From Chryseobacterium sp. (GTDB taxonomy: Bacteria > Bacteroidota > Bacteroidia > Flavobacteriales > Weeksellaceae), in assembly GCA_027492795.1 (NCBI GenBank), contig JAPUEB010000006.1, forward strand, positions 269,089 to 333,088: a stretch of DNA of 64,000 nt, in the 5' to 3' direction. Shown here one piece after another: positions 44,429-52,879 of this stretch. How positions within the stretch are numbered: the stretch's first letter is position 1; each line of letters starts with the position of its first letter. Below the pieces are notes generated by a model, which searched no databases, was not told where the DNA came from, and worked only from the letters and a program-made list of their open reading frames with translations. Position numbers and translations under genes: made by a program.

Positions 44429-44436
44429 TACATTTG
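44429..44436 (+). promoter_or_regulatory. -7 box directly before the TSUP gene
   Basis: TACATTTG (TAnnTTTG match) ends 4 nt before the ATG at 44441, implying a leaderless or nearly leaderless mRNA. Confidence 0.5.
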
Positions 44437-44440
44437 CAGA

Positions 44441-45238
44441 ATGGAAGTTTTAGGATATTTTTTTGCAATTGTAATAGGTTTGGTGATGGGAATCATCGGA
44501 GGTGGCGGCAGTATTTTGAGTGTTCCCGTTTTTGTGTATATCTTTGATATAGATGTAGTTACAGCAACGGCTCTTTCGCTTTTCGTAGTGGGAATTACGA
44601 GTTCTGTTGGTTCGGTAGGCTACATCAAACAAGGATTTGTACAGTTCAAAATGGCTTTTCTTTTTGGGTTGCCGTCGGTTTTGGGAATTTTGTTTTCCAG
44701 AAGAGTAGTATTGCCGCATTTACCGGAATATATCATCAACAGATGGGGAATTTCCCTTACAAAAGATATGTTCATCCTGATTCTTTTTGCCGTATTGATG
44801 CTCATTTCTTCCATTAAAATGATTAAAAAATATGACCGTGCAAGAATCCGAAAATCAGAGGAAATTAATTATACGCTTTTGGTTTCGCAAGGTTTGTTGG
44901 TGGGAATTATTACCGGTTTTATAGGTGCAGGTGGCGGTTTTTTAATTGTTCCGGCTTTGGTAATGTTGCTTGGTTTATCCATGAAACAGGCTGTTGCAAC
45001 ATCCCTTTTTATTATTTCTGTAAATTCATTAATTGGTTTTTTCTCTTCTCTGGATAAAATTGATGTGAATTGGCAGTTTTTGCTCTCTTTCAGCGCATTA
45101 TCCGTTATTGGAATTTTGGTGGGAGTGCAAATCGCAAAAAAAATAGAAGGAAGAAAACTCCGCCCCATTTTCGGTTGGTTTATTTTGGTAATGGGCGTTT
45201 GGATGATTATAAAAGAACTTTTTTTAACCCAATTTTAA
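44441..45238 (+). CDS. TauE/SafE (TSUP) permease, full length
   Basis: A 265-residue inner-membrane permease with both TSUP repeats: GLVMGIIGGGGSILSVPVFV at the start and GIITGFIGAGGGFLIVPALV in the middle, about eight helices. TSUP proteins move sulfite, sulfoacetate, thiosulfate or related anions. First gene of a sulfur locus with a persulfide dioxygenase/rhodanese, as CstB-type loci often pair with a TauE permease; export of sulfite or thiosulfate made by that enzyme is the natural guess. Confidence 0.9.
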   Translation: MEVLGYFFAIVIGLVMGIIGGGGSILSVPVFVYIFDIDVVTATALSLFVVGITSSVGSVGYIKQGFVQFKMAFLFGLPSVLGILFSRRVVLPHLPEYIINRWGISLTKDMFILILFAVLMLISSIKMIKKYDRARIRKSEEINYTLLVSQGLLVGIITGFIGAGGGFLIVPALVMLLGLSMKQAVATSLFIISVNSLIGFFSSLDKIDVNWQFLLSFSALSVIGILVGVQIAKKIEGRKLRPIFGWFILVMGVWMIIKELFLTQF

Positions 45239-45248
45239 AAATATTATT

Positions 45249-45626
45249 ATGAAAAACATATTTTTTAGCCTTATCGCCGCAAGTTTGATGTTGATTTCCT
45301 GCAAAAAAAACGAAGCATCTCCAGAAAACAAAGAAACTACGGAAGCTGCCAAAAGCAACGAAATCAGCTTGGAACAAGACGTGAAAATCCTAAAAAGCAG
45401 CAAAGGAGACCAACTGAAAGTAACCTATTTTGCCGAAGGAACAGATGTTGCCGTAAAAATTCAGAAAAACGAGGAGCCGGAACAAAAGCTTTCTGCAAAA
45501 ACTGTCAGCGAAAAAGGCAATCCCATTTTTACCAACGATACGTATATGTGGGAAATGAACGATAGCGGAACCGGCGGAAAACTCTCTGATAAAGACGGAA
45601 ACGCAATGGTTTACACAGTGGAATAA
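45249..45626 (+). CDS. small lipoprotein, MliC-like
   Basis: 125 residues; lipoprotein signal ending LMLISC (Cys18), then a Glu/Lys-rich linker and a compact beta domain (LKVTYFAEGTDVAVKI, ending TYMWEMNDSGTGGKLSDKDG). The order of Tyr, Trp and the final Gly-rich turn recalls the MliC lysozyme-inhibitor fold, but the resemblance is weak and the usual disulfide is absent. It begins 10 nt after the TSUP gene. Confidence 0.65.
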   Translation: MKNIFFSLIAASLMLISCKKNEASPENKETTEAAKSNEISLEQDVKILKSSKGDQLKVTYFAEGTDVAVKIQKNEEPEQKLSAKTVSEKGNPIFTNDTYMWEMNDSGTGGKLSDKDGNAMVYTVE

Positions 45627-45647
45627 AATTTGTGTGGAATTGGTAAT

Positions 45648-45695
45648 ATTGATAAAAACTATTGCGTTTGTAACAATCATCACGTTTTTATCAAT
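45648..45695. repeat. ATTGATAAAAAC palindrome
   Basis: 12-nt perfect arms (45648-45659, 45684-45695) with an additional inner ATTG/CAAT pair. It stands between the lipoprotein gene and the CstB-like gene. No T-run follows on either strand, so it is not a canonical terminator. Confidence 0.6.
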
Positions 45696-45752
45696 AATTA
45701 ATCCCGACTTTTGCAGTAGATTTTTAATCTTTAACTTTTAAAAAAATTCAAA

Positions 45753-47162
45753 ATGAAGATCGAACAAATATATACAGGATGTCTTGCACAAGGTGCTTAT
45801 TACATCGTTTCGGAAAATGAGGCGGCAATTATAGACCCGCTTCGCGAAATTCAACCCTATATTGACAGGCTGCAAAAAGATGACGTTACCTTAAAATATA
45901 TTTTTGAAACACATTTTCACGCAGATTTCGTTTCGGGACATGTAGATTTAAGCAAAAAAACCGGCGCTCCAATTGTTTACGGACCAACTGCACAACCTGC
46001 CTTTGAAGCCATTGTAGCCGAAGACAATCAGGTTTTTGAAATTGGAAAAATCAAAATAAAAGTGTTGCACACTCCGGGCCACACGATGGAAAGTTCCACT
46101 TTTTTATTGATTGACGAAAACGGAAAAGAAACCGCCATTTTCTCCGGTGATACTTTGTTTTTAGGAGATGTTGGCCGTCCAGATTTGGCGCAAAAAGCGG
46201 CAAGTATGACGCAGGAAGAACTCGCAGGACTTCTTTATGAAAGTTTGCAAAACAAAATAATGCCTTTAGCAGACGATATTACCGTTTATCCGGCTCACGG
46301 AGCGGGTTCCGCATGTGGAAAAAATATGCAGAAAGAAACGGTAGATTCTTTAGGAAATCAAAAAAAGTCGAATTACGCTTTAAATCAGCCTAATAAAGAA
46401 GCATTTGTTGAAGCCGTTTTGGATGGATTAACAGCTCCACCAAAATATTTCGGGATGAATGTAGCGATGAACAAAGGTGGATACGAAAGTTTTGAAAAAG
46501 TATTGGACAAAGGCTTAAATGCACTTTCAGCAGAAGATTTTGAAACAGCAGCCGAAGAAACCGGAGCAGTGATTTTAGACACCAGAAATGCCGCAGAATT
46601 TCACAAAGGATTTATTCCAAATGCTGTAAATATTGGCTTGAAAGGCGACTTCGCACCTTGGGCGGGAGCCATGATTGTAGATGTACAGCAACCTTTGCTT
46701 TTGGTAACGGATGAAGGAACTGAAAAAGAAGTGATTACAAGGCTTTCAAGAGTAGGTTTCGATAATGTAATTGGTTATTTGAAAGGCGGTTTTGAAACTT
46801 GGAAAAACTCTGGAAAAGAAACCGATTCTATCAACAGAATTTCCCCTGATGAATTTGCAGAAAAATTCAACGAAAACTCAAAAGTAATCGACGTAAGAAA
46901 AATTTCAGAATACGAAGCGGAACACGTAAACGATGCTTACAACAGACCATTGGACGCCATTGCAGATTGGGCAGGAACAACGGATGATTCCGAGCATTTT
47001 TTCCTTCATTGTGCAGGTGGTTACCGAAGCATGATTGCCGCTAGTATTTTGAATGCGAAAGGAATCCGCAACTTTACAGAAGTGGAAGGCGGTTTCAACG
47101 GAATTAAAAAAACGGAAAAAGTTCCTACCACAGATTTTGTTTGTCAAAGTAAAACTTCATAG
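45753..47162 (+). CDS. persulfide dioxygenase-rhodanese fusion (CstB-like)
   Basis: 469 residues with three domains. Residues 1-240: metallo-beta-lactamase fold of the ETHE1 type (THFHADFVSGH, His54/His56/Asp58; HTPGHT; FSGDTLFLGDVGRPD), a non-haem iron persulfide dioxygenase. Residues about 260-355: a rhodanese-like domain without active Cys (LLLVTDEG). Residues about 365-460: a rhodanese with Cys in FLHCAGGYRS. The dioxygenase/pseudo-rhodanese/rhodanese order is that of CstB, which turns low-molecular-weight persulfides into thiosulfate. Probably cytoplasmic sulfide detoxification. Confidence 0.9.
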   Translation: MKIEQIYTGCLAQGAYYIVSENEAAIIDPLREIQPYIDRLQKDDVTLKYIFETHFHADFVSGHVDLSKKTGAPIVYGPTAQPAFEAIVAEDNQVFEIGKIKIKVLHTPGHTMESSTFLLIDENGKETAIFSGDTLFLGDVGRPDLAQKAASMTQEELAGLLYESLQNKIMPLADDITVYPAHGAGSACGKNMQKETVDSLGNQKKSNYALNQPNKEAFVEAVLDGLTAPPKYFGMNVAMNKGGYESFEKVLDKGLNALSAEDFETAAEETGAVILDTRNAAEFHKGFIPNAVNIGLKGDFAPWAGAMIVDVQQPLLLVTDEGTEKEVITRLSRVGFDNVIGYLKGGFETWKNSGKETDSINRISPDEFAEKFNENSKVIDVRKISEYEAEHVNDAYNRPLDAIADWAGTTDDSEHFFLHCAGGYRSMIAASILNAKGIRNFTEVEGGFNGIKKTEKVPTTDFVCQSKTS

Positions 47163-47184
47163 TCCATCAAAAAAACGAAGTTTA

Positions 47185-47338
47185 AACCACAAAAGTGACA
47201 AAAGAATTGATTTTGTTGGAAGTCCTTCAAAAGAAATCATCAGCAAAAAAATCAAAGATTTTTAACCTTTTGTTAGCTTATTAACCACAAAGATTTCCAA
47301 CTTGTTTGTAGCTACAATCTTTTGTGACTTTTGTGGTT
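47185..47338. repeat. AACCACAAAAGTGACAAAAG inverted-repeat element
   Basis: Arms at 47185-47208 and 47315-47338 are complementary at all but about two positions. Each arm has two CACAAAAG-type words. A third partial copy (AACCACAAAGAT) lies inside at 47283. The 154-bp unit separates the CstB-like gene from the cupin gene and contains no gene. Confidence 0.75.
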
Positions 47339-47377
47339 GAGTTATTAATTTGTAATCCCTTTTTCAAGATAAGAATC

Positions 47378-47674
47378 ATGAACATCCTACAATACACCGA
47401 TTTTTTAACAGATAAACCTTCTGTTTTTCAAATCAAAAAAACGGAAAAATCGCAGCAGTTTGCCGTAGCTTTGGGTGAAAGCGCTTTGTTGAAAAAACAC
47501 ACCACTTCCGTTCCTGCAACATTATTGGTGCTGAAAGGCGAAATAAAATTTACGCTTCCCAATGAAGAATTGATATTGAAGGAACTGGATGTTTTTGAAA
47601 TTCCTGTGGATGTAGAACATGAAGTTTTGGGCATTTTAGAAGAAAATTTATTCCTAATCACCAAAGAATTGTAA
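47378..47674 (+). CDS. small cupin-fold protein
   Basis: 98 residues from the ATG at 47378 (MNILQYTDFL); a longer frame from 47324 runs through repeat DNA. A single small cupin barrel is suggested by KKHTTSVPATLLVLKGEIKF and EELILKELDVFEIPVDVEHEVLG, where the usual first-motif histidines are mostly absent (only His52 and the late His), so metal binding is doubtful. Its stop overlaps the methyltransferase start (TAATG), indicating coupled translation. Confidence 0.75.
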   Translation: MNILQYTDFLTDKPSVFQIKKTEKSQQFAVALGESALLKKHTTSVPATLLVLKGEIKFTLPNEELILKELDVFEIPVDVEHEVLGILEENLFLITKEL

Positions 47675-48285
47675 TGGCAGAAATCTCTTGTGGAAATCCG
47701 AATAGCGCGCTCGACCAAAATTTCTGGAATCAGCAGTGGGAAAATCGGGAAACCGGTTGGGACATCGGATATTCTTCCCCTCCAATCGAGGATTACATGA
47801 AGCAATATTCCGATAAAAATGCAAAAATCCTCATTCCGGGTTGTGGAAATGCTTATGAAGCAGAATTCCTTTTGAAAAATGGCTTTACAAACATCACCAT
47901 TTTGGATATAGCGCCAAAAGCGGTAGAAATTCTTCAGGAAAAATTTAAAAATAACCCTGAAATTAGGGTGATTCTTGGCGATTTTTTTGAGCATCAGGAA
48001 AAGTATGACCTCATCATCGAGCAAACTTTTTTCTGCGCCATCTCACCTCTGCAAAGAAAAGATTATGTGAAAAAATCCGCAGAACTACTGAACGAAAACG
48101 GCAGAATTATTGGAGTACTTTTCAACAAAATTTTTGAAAAAGCTGGTCCTCCTTTTGGTGGAAACACTGCGGAATACCAATTTATTTTCAAAAAATACTT
48201 TGATATCCAAACCTTGGAGCCTTGCTACAACAGCATCGATGCAAGAGCCGGTTCGGAAGTTTTTATCAATTTAAAGAAAAAATGA
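47674..48285 (+). CDS. TPMT-family (thiopurine/halide-thiol type) methyltransferase
   Basis: A 203-residue SAM-dependent methyltransferase. WNQQWENRETGWDIGYSSPP is the family opening shared with plant halide/thiol methyltransferases; LIPGCGNAYEAEFLL is the SAM loop, and EQTFFCAISP follows. Such enzymes methylate small thiols, sulfide or halides. The location in a persulfide/thiosulfate locus argues for thiol or sulfide methylation as an extra detoxification route; this is inference. TAATG overlap with the cupin gene. Confidence 0.85.
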   Translation: MAEISCGNPNSALDQNFWNQQWENRETGWDIGYSSPPIEDYMKQYSDKNAKILIPGCGNAYEAEFLLKNGFTNITILDIAPKAVEILQEKFKNNPEIRVILGDFFEHQEKYDLIIEQTFFCAISPLQRKDYVKKSAELLNENGRIIGVLFNKIFEKAGPPFGGNTAEYQFIFKKYFDIQTLEPCYNSIDARAGSEVFINLKKK

Positions 48286-48286
48286 A

Positions 48287-48496
48287 ATGACAGATTTTAT
48301 AGTAAAACATAAATTGGCAATTGCCGGAATTTTTGTGGGCGGAATTTTGGGTTATGCTTATTATTATTTTGTTGGCTGCAATTCAGGCAGTTGTGCAATT
48401 ACATCCAAACCTTTTAATTCTTCAGCTTACGGAATGTTGATGGGCTATTTGATGTTTTCTGTTTTTGAAAAATCTAAACCAAAAAAAGAACAATAA
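48287..48496 (+). CDS. small membrane protein, DUF6132-like
   Basis: 69 residues, two membrane helices (IAGIFVGGILGYAYYYFVG and YGMLMGYLMFSVF) with CNSGSC between them. The paired cysteines in a loop recur in the next gene (CASGNC). I recognise it as DUF6132-type, often found with sulfur-transfer genes. Starts one base after the methyltransferase stop. Confidence 0.78.
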   Translation: MTDFIVKHKLAIAGIFVGGILGYAYYYFVGCNSGSCAITSKPFNSSAYGMLMGYLMFSVFEKSKPKKEQ

Positions 48497-48696
48497 TGCT
48501 AAAAAACTGGGATATTCGTAGAACATTGTACCTCATCGGAGGAATTGCCTTCACCATCATTGCTATAAAAGATCAAACTTGGTGGATGATTATTTTCGGA
48601 GTTTATTTTGCTTCTATGGCGATTTTCCGTTTTGGATGTGCTTCGGGAAACTGTGAGGTTCCTCTTAAGAAAGAAGATTCTAAAACTAAAAACTAA
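48496..48696 (+). CDS. small membrane protein, DUF2892/YgaP-like
   Basis: 66 residues, two helices (LYLIGGIAFTIIAI, TWWMIIFGVYFASMAIF) followed by a cytoplasmic or periplasmic CASGNC pair. DUF2892/YgaP membrane domains are frequently fused to rhodanese or placed beside sulfur-transfer enzymes. Its ATG overlaps the previous stop (TAATG), so the two proteins are made together and may form one complex, possibly a sulfane-sulfur relay. Confidence 0.72.
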   Translation: MLKNWDIRRTLYLIGGIAFTIIAIKDQTWWMIIFGVYFASMAIFRFGCASGNCEVPLKKEDSKTKN

Positions 48697-48781
48697 AACT
48701 TTAGTTTAAGCAATTTTGGATTAAAATTTGCAGCAGAAAAAGTATCATTTATCAACCATCATTCATCAATAATAATTAAAG

Positions 48782-49084
48782 ATGTCACAAAAATTTCAAG
48801 AATTAATCAACTCCGAAAGACCTGTTCTCGTTGATTTTTTTGCAACTTGGTGCGGTCCATGCAAAGTGCAGTCTTCGGTTCTTATCACAGTAAAGGAAAA
48901 CGTGGGTGATAAGGCAAGAATTGTAAAAATAGATGTGGACCAATATCCTGCAATTGCCGCTCAATACGGAGTTCGTGGAGTTCCCACGCTTGCAGTTTTT
49001 AAAAATGGTGAGCTACTTTGGAAGGAAAGCGGAGTTCACGATGTGAATACGCTTACAGAATTGCTGCAAAAATACAGCGACTAA
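48782..49084 (+). CDS. trxA: thioredoxin
   Basis: A 100-residue thioredoxin with ATWCGPCKVQ (Cys24, Cys27) and the cis-Pro in GVRGVPTLAVF. No signal peptide, so cytoplasmic. It ends the sulfur locus and can reduce persulfides or regenerate the rhodanese; a separate housekeeping thioredoxin probably exists elsewhere. Two terminators follow. The gene lies 85 nt after the DUF2892-like gene, so it may have its own promoter. Confidence 0.94.
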   Translation: MSQKFQELINSERPVLVDFFATWCGPCKVQSSVLITVKENVGDKARIVKIDVDQYPAIAAQYGVRGVPTLAVFKNGELLWKESGVHDVNTLTELLQKYSD

Positions 49085-49107
49085 TTTTGATTCAACCAGT
49101 CTTTAGG

Positions 49108-49146
49108 AAACCTAACAAGTTTTAAAAACTTGTTAGGTTTTTTTAG
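49108..49146 (+). terminator. terminator after trxA
   Basis: AAACCTAACAAGTTTT (49108-49123) and its perfect complement (49125-49140) with a T-run. The arm begins with the same AAACCT word as the repeats at 33547 and 13022. Confidence 0.88.
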
Positions 49147-49149
49147 GAC

Positions 49150-49189
49150 AACAAAAAGAAGCCACTACATTTAGCGGCTTCTTTTTGTT
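49150..49189. terminator. bidirectional terminator
   Basis: 14-nt arms (49150-49163, 49176-49189) with A-run and T-run ends; serves the S9 peptidase gene arriving on the minus strand and backs up the trxA terminator. Confidence 0.85.
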
Positions 49190-49205
49190 ATAGAATATTG
49201 CTCTC

Positions 49206-51326
49206 TTATTTTTTCAAATTTCTAATTCCCATTTCATACAGCGCAAAGCTTAATAAATCGGCATTTTCGCCAATTACTTGGTCTGTAGATCTTCCTGCGC
49301 CGTGACCTGCGTTTACTTCAATTCTTATTAAAGCCGGATTGTTGCAAGATTGTTTTTCCTGAAGCTCCGCTCCAAATTTAAAGGAATGCGCCGGAACAAC
49401 ACGGTCGTCGTGATCACTTGTAATAATCATTGTTGAAGGATAGCAAACTCCTGTTTTTACATTGTGAACCGGCGAGTAGGATTTCAAATAATCGAACATG
49501 GCTTTATTGTCTTCCGCGGTTCCATAGTCGTAGCTCCAACCTGCTCCTGCTGTGAATTTGTTGTATCGAAGCATGTCCAAAACTCCAACTCCCGGAAAAG
49601 CTACTTTTGCGAGATCAGGACGCATCGTCATCGTTGCACCTACCAAAAGACCTCCGTTTGAGCGACCAGAAAGTGCCATAAATTGAGGAGAAGTATAGCC
49701 ATTTTTCTGTAAATATTCTCCAGCCGCAATGAAGTCTTCAAAAACATTTTTCTTCTGCATTTTTGTTCCTGCATCGTGCCATTTTTTTCCGTATTCACCG
49801 CCACCACGAATGTTTGGAACGGCATAAATTCCACCATTTTCCATCCAAATAGCATTTACTACAGAAAATCCTGGCTGCAAAGAAATGTTGAAACCTCCAT
49901 AAGAATATAGAATTGTAGGGTTTTTTCCATCTTTTTTCAATCCTTTTTTATAGGAAATCATCATTGGGATTCTTGTTCCGTCTTTTGATGTGTAGAAAAC
50001 CTGTTCCGAAACATAATTGGAAGGATCAAATTTTACTTTTGGTTTTTGATAAACTTCAGATTTTCCGGTTTCTACATTGTATTTGTAGGTAGTACCTGGT
50101 GTGGTATAATTGGAAAAAGAATAATACAAATCCTTCTGTTCAGTTTTTCCGCCAAAACCTCCTGCTGTTCCGTTTCCGGGTAAATTAATGGTTCTCACCA
50201 GTTTCCCGTCATAATCGTACTGCTGAACGTAAGAAAGTGCATCTTTCATATACTTTGCAAAAAGATAACCTCCTCCTGTTGAGATACTTAAAACATTTTC
50301 GGTTTCAGGAATTACGTCCGTCCAAACAGATGGATTTTTGATGTTAAATTTTGCAAGACGCTGATTTGGCGCGTTTTTATCGGTCATCACATAAATGATG
50401 TCGCCTTTAGAATCAACAAAATCCACATTCACGTCGTATCCTTTCTGTATCGAAATCCAATCGGAATTTGCTTTTAAATCTTTCAAATAAAGTTCGTTTC
50501 CGTTGGTCGCATTAGCCGCACTCATCACCAAATATCTCTCGTCATCCGAAACGCCGATTGACATATATCTTCTCTTGAAATCTTCGCCTCCAATCACCAA
50601 TTTATCGTCAGAAGCTTTGGTTCCTAATTTATGGAAATAAACTTTGTGCGTATCCGTCATCCCAGAAAGTACGCTGCCTTCTTTTGGCTGATCGTATTTA
50701 GAATAATAAAATCCTTCACTTCCCAACCAAGAAGCTCCAGAAAACTTAGAAACCACAGGTTCGTCCAATATTTTTTTGGTAACGGCATCCATTATGATGA
50801 TTTTATTCCAGTCGGAACCGCCTTCCGAAATGGAATAAGCCACTAAATTTCCTTTTTTGTTGAATGAAAGACCGGAAAGCGAAGTCGTCCCTTTTTCTGA
50901 AAATTTATTGGGATCAAGAAAAACTTCCGTTTTTCCGGATTTATCGGTTCTGTAGAGAACAGATTGCGCCTGAAGCCCGTCATTCTTATAAAAATAGGTA
51001 TAATCTCCCTCTTTGAAAGGCGCTCCTATTTTTTCATAATTCCAAATATCTTTCAGTTGAGTTCTTATTTCATCCCGAAAAGGAATTTTTGCAAGATAAT
51101 CGTTCGTAAAAGCTACTTGTCGCTGTACCCAATCTTTGGTGTCTTCAGCACGGTCGTCCTCCAACCAACGATAAGGATCGGAAACTTTTGTGCCAAAATA
51201 CTCGTCTGCGTGTTCTACTTTTTTGGTTTCAGGATACTTGAAAGTGCTTTTCATAGCCGTTTTTTGTGTGGTGCAGGAAGCCAGAATAAGAGAAACTGCC
51301 GCTGCGGTGAGAAATATATGCTTCAT
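49206..51326 (-). CDS. prolyl oligopeptidase-family serine peptidase (S9), lipoprotein
   Basis: A 706-residue lipoprotein (SLILASC, Cys18). N-terminal beta-propeller (about 60-420) and alpha/beta-hydrolase end with catalytic Ser in GRSNGGLL (near 557), Asp in DHDDRVVP (near 640) and His in NAGHGAGRS (near 675). FGTKVSDPYRWLEDD near the N-terminus is the family opening. Cleaves short peptides after proline in the periplasm or at the surface. Well-formed; no sign of damage. Confidence 0.95.
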   Translation of the reverse strand: MKHIFLTAAAVSLILASCTTQKTAMKSTFKYPETKKVEHADEYFGTKVSDPYRWLEDDRAEDTKDWVQRQVAFTNDYLAKIPFRDEIRTQLKDIWNYEKIGAPFKEGDYTYFYKNDGLQAQSVLYRTDKSGKTEVFLDPNKFSEKGTTSLSGLSFNKKGNLVAYSISEGGSDWNKIIIMDAVTKKILDEPVVSKFSGASWLGSEGFYYSKYDQPKEGSVLSGMTDTHKVYFHKLGTKASDDKLVIGGEDFKRRYMSIGVSDDERYLVMSAANATNGNELYLKDLKANSDWISIQKGYDVNVDFVDSKGDIIYVMTDKNAPNQRLAKFNIKNPSVWTDVIPETENVLSISTGGGYLFAKYMKDALSYVQQYDYDGKLVRTINLPGNGTAGGFGGKTEQKDLYYSFSNYTTPGTTYKYNVETGKSEVYQKPKVKFDPSNYVSEQVFYTSKDGTRIPMMISYKKGLKKDGKNPTILYSYGGFNISLQPGFSVVNAIWMENGGIYAVPNIRGGGEYGKKWHDAGTKMQKKNVFEDFIAAGEYLQKNGYTSPQFMALSGRSNGGLLVGATMTMRPDLAKVAFPGVGVLDMLRYNKFTAGAGWSYDYGTAEDNKAMFDYLKSYSPVHNVKTGVCYPSTMIITSDHDDRVVPAHSFKFGAELQEKQSCNNPALIRIEVNAGHGAGRSTDQVIGENADLLSFALYEMGIRNLKK

Positions 51327-51478
51327 AAATAAATTTTAGTCGTTTTTTCAAAAATAAGAATTTTATAAGTGTTTAAGAAATGTTTACAGAACATTAACAA
51401 ACTTTAAAGCAAACATACTTGTGATGGGAATGTTTTTTGCTTAATTTTAACCTGAAACAAATACAATAGAAAAACAAT

Positions 51479-51673
51479 ATGAAAAAAGAAACAGGAATAT
51501 TATTTGCAGCAGGAGCAGGATTATTTGCGGCATTAGGACTTATTTTTCTCCGCAGATTTTTAAACACAAAACACAAAGAATACGATGAGTATTATTCTGA
51601 TTTTCACCGTCATTTCGACAAAAACGATCATCATGAAGAACATCACGGTATAGAATTTCTTTCTCTAAATTAA
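51479..51673 (+). CDS. small single-helix membrane protein, His-rich tail
   Basis: 64 residues. One membrane helix (ILFAAGAGLFAALGLIFL) followed by a basic stop-transfer and a tail rich in His, Asp and Glu (YYSDFHRHFDKNDHHEEHHG), which could bind metal. A terminator follows. No family that I can name; support is the good start context, intact hydrophobic pattern and a following hairpin. Confidence 0.65.
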   Translation: MKKETGILFAAGAGLFAALGLIFLRRFLNTKHKEYDEYYSDFHRHFDKNDHHEEHHGIEFLSLN

Positions 51674-51703
51674 TTTTCTTAAACATAAATTGATTCTTCA
51701 GTT

Positions 51704-51729
51704 TCCGGTTTTTATAGCCGGATTTTTTT
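51704..51729 (+). terminator. terminator after the small His-rich gene
   Basis: TCCGG (51704-51708) pairs with CCGGA (51718-51722), followed by seven T. Confidence 0.6.
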
Positions 51730-51795
51730 GTGGAAAACTTCTCTCTTAAAACTCATTATTTTTCTAAATGCTGCCACTATTTTTACAAAAGTTTT

Positions 51796-52839
51796 ATGGA
51801 TAAAAAACCAAACATCAAAGGACAAGGCGCTGTTCAAAACGTGATCAATCGTTTTGACAGATACACTTTTGAGCCTGAAGATGAAGATTTTGAAACCGTA
51901 AAAACCGCTTTCACCGAAGTTTTTCCAAAGAGCATTGTGAATCCTGTGAAAAGTCCGGATTTATCGATGGAATATTCACTAAATCCTTATCAGGGCTGCG
52001 AACACGGCTGTTCGTACTGCTTTGCAAGACCAACACACGAGTATTGGGGATTTTCTGCCGGAATTGATTTTGAGCGAAAAATTATGGTGAAAAATAACGC
52101 TCCTGAACTTTTGGAAAAGTTTTTCAAAAAACGTGGTTATGCTCCGAAAACCATCGTAATGTCCGGAAATACAGATTGCTATCAACCTATTGAAAGAAAA
52201 CTGGAAATCACCAGAAAATTGTTGCAAAAGTTTTTAGAGTACCGTCATCCTGTTTCAATTATTACCAAAAATGCTTTGGTTTTGAGGGACTTGGATATTT
52301 TCATACACCTTCGGGAAATGAATTTAATTTCCGTGAATTTAAGCATTCCTACCATTAATGAAGATCTTCGGAAAGTAATGGAACCGCGAACTTCTACCGT
52401 AAAAAACAAATTGAAAGCCGTAGAAATCCTTTCGGAAAATGGAATTCCTGTGAATGTGATGGTGGCTCCGGTTATTCCTGCTCTGAATTCTGATGAAGGT
52501 TTAAAAATTTACAAAACGGTTTCGGAAGCAGGCGCGTTAAGCGCACATCATGTCCTGATTCGTTTGAATGATACTGTAGAACCTGTTTTTGTACATTGGC
52601 TGAACGCAAATTTTCCCGACCGTTCTCAAAAGGTTTTGAATCTTATCCAATCAATGCGCGGAGGAAAACTTGGAGAAAAAAGGTATTTCGAGCGTTACAA
52701 AGGAGAAGGAAATATTGCTGAAATGATTCACAATTCCTACCAATTGGCAAAACGAAAATACTTTGAAGGAAAACATATTCCGCCGCTTTCCACGGAACAT
52801 TTTTCTGGAACGAAAGAACAGCAGTTGAGATTATTTTGA
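51796..52839 (+). CDS. PA0069-family radical SAM protein
   Basis: Start at 51796 (MDKKPNIKGQGA), since upstream residues run into the terminator region. 347 residues. Radical-SAM cluster CEHGCSYCFARPTHEYWGF with CxxxCxxC, related to spore photoproduct lyase-like enzymes; VMSGNTDCYQPIERK and VMVAPVIPALN follow the family. The reaction is unknown. Single gene bounded by terminators on both sides. Confidence 0.9.
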   Translation: MDKKPNIKGQGAVQNVINRFDRYTFEPEDEDFETVKTAFTEVFPKSIVNPVKSPDLSMEYSLNPYQGCEHGCSYCFARPTHEYWGFSAGIDFERKIMVKNNAPELLEKFFKKRGYAPKTIVMSGNTDCYQPIERKLEITRKLLQKFLEYRHPVSIITKNALVLRDLDIFIHLREMNLISVNLSIPTINEDLRKVMEPRTSTVKNKLKAVEILSENGIPVNVMVAPVIPALNSDEGLKIYKTVSEAGALSAHHVLIRLNDTVEPVFVHWLNANFPDRSQKVLNLIQSMRGGKLGEKRYFERYKGEGNIAEMIHNSYQLAKRKYFEGKHIPPLSTEHFSGTKEQQLRLF

Positions 52840-52855
52840 TTGATAACGCTCCTCA

Positions 52856-52879
52856 ATCGACAAGTCGAATGAGGTTAAC
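52856..52879. repeat. CCTCAATCGAC hairpin in a GC-richer patch
   Basis: CCTCAATCGAC faces GTCGAATGAGG, ten of eleven pairing. It is followed at 52893-52906 by CCGCTCTCCGCGCGG, an unusually GC-rich word for this window. No gene. Confidence 0.5.
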
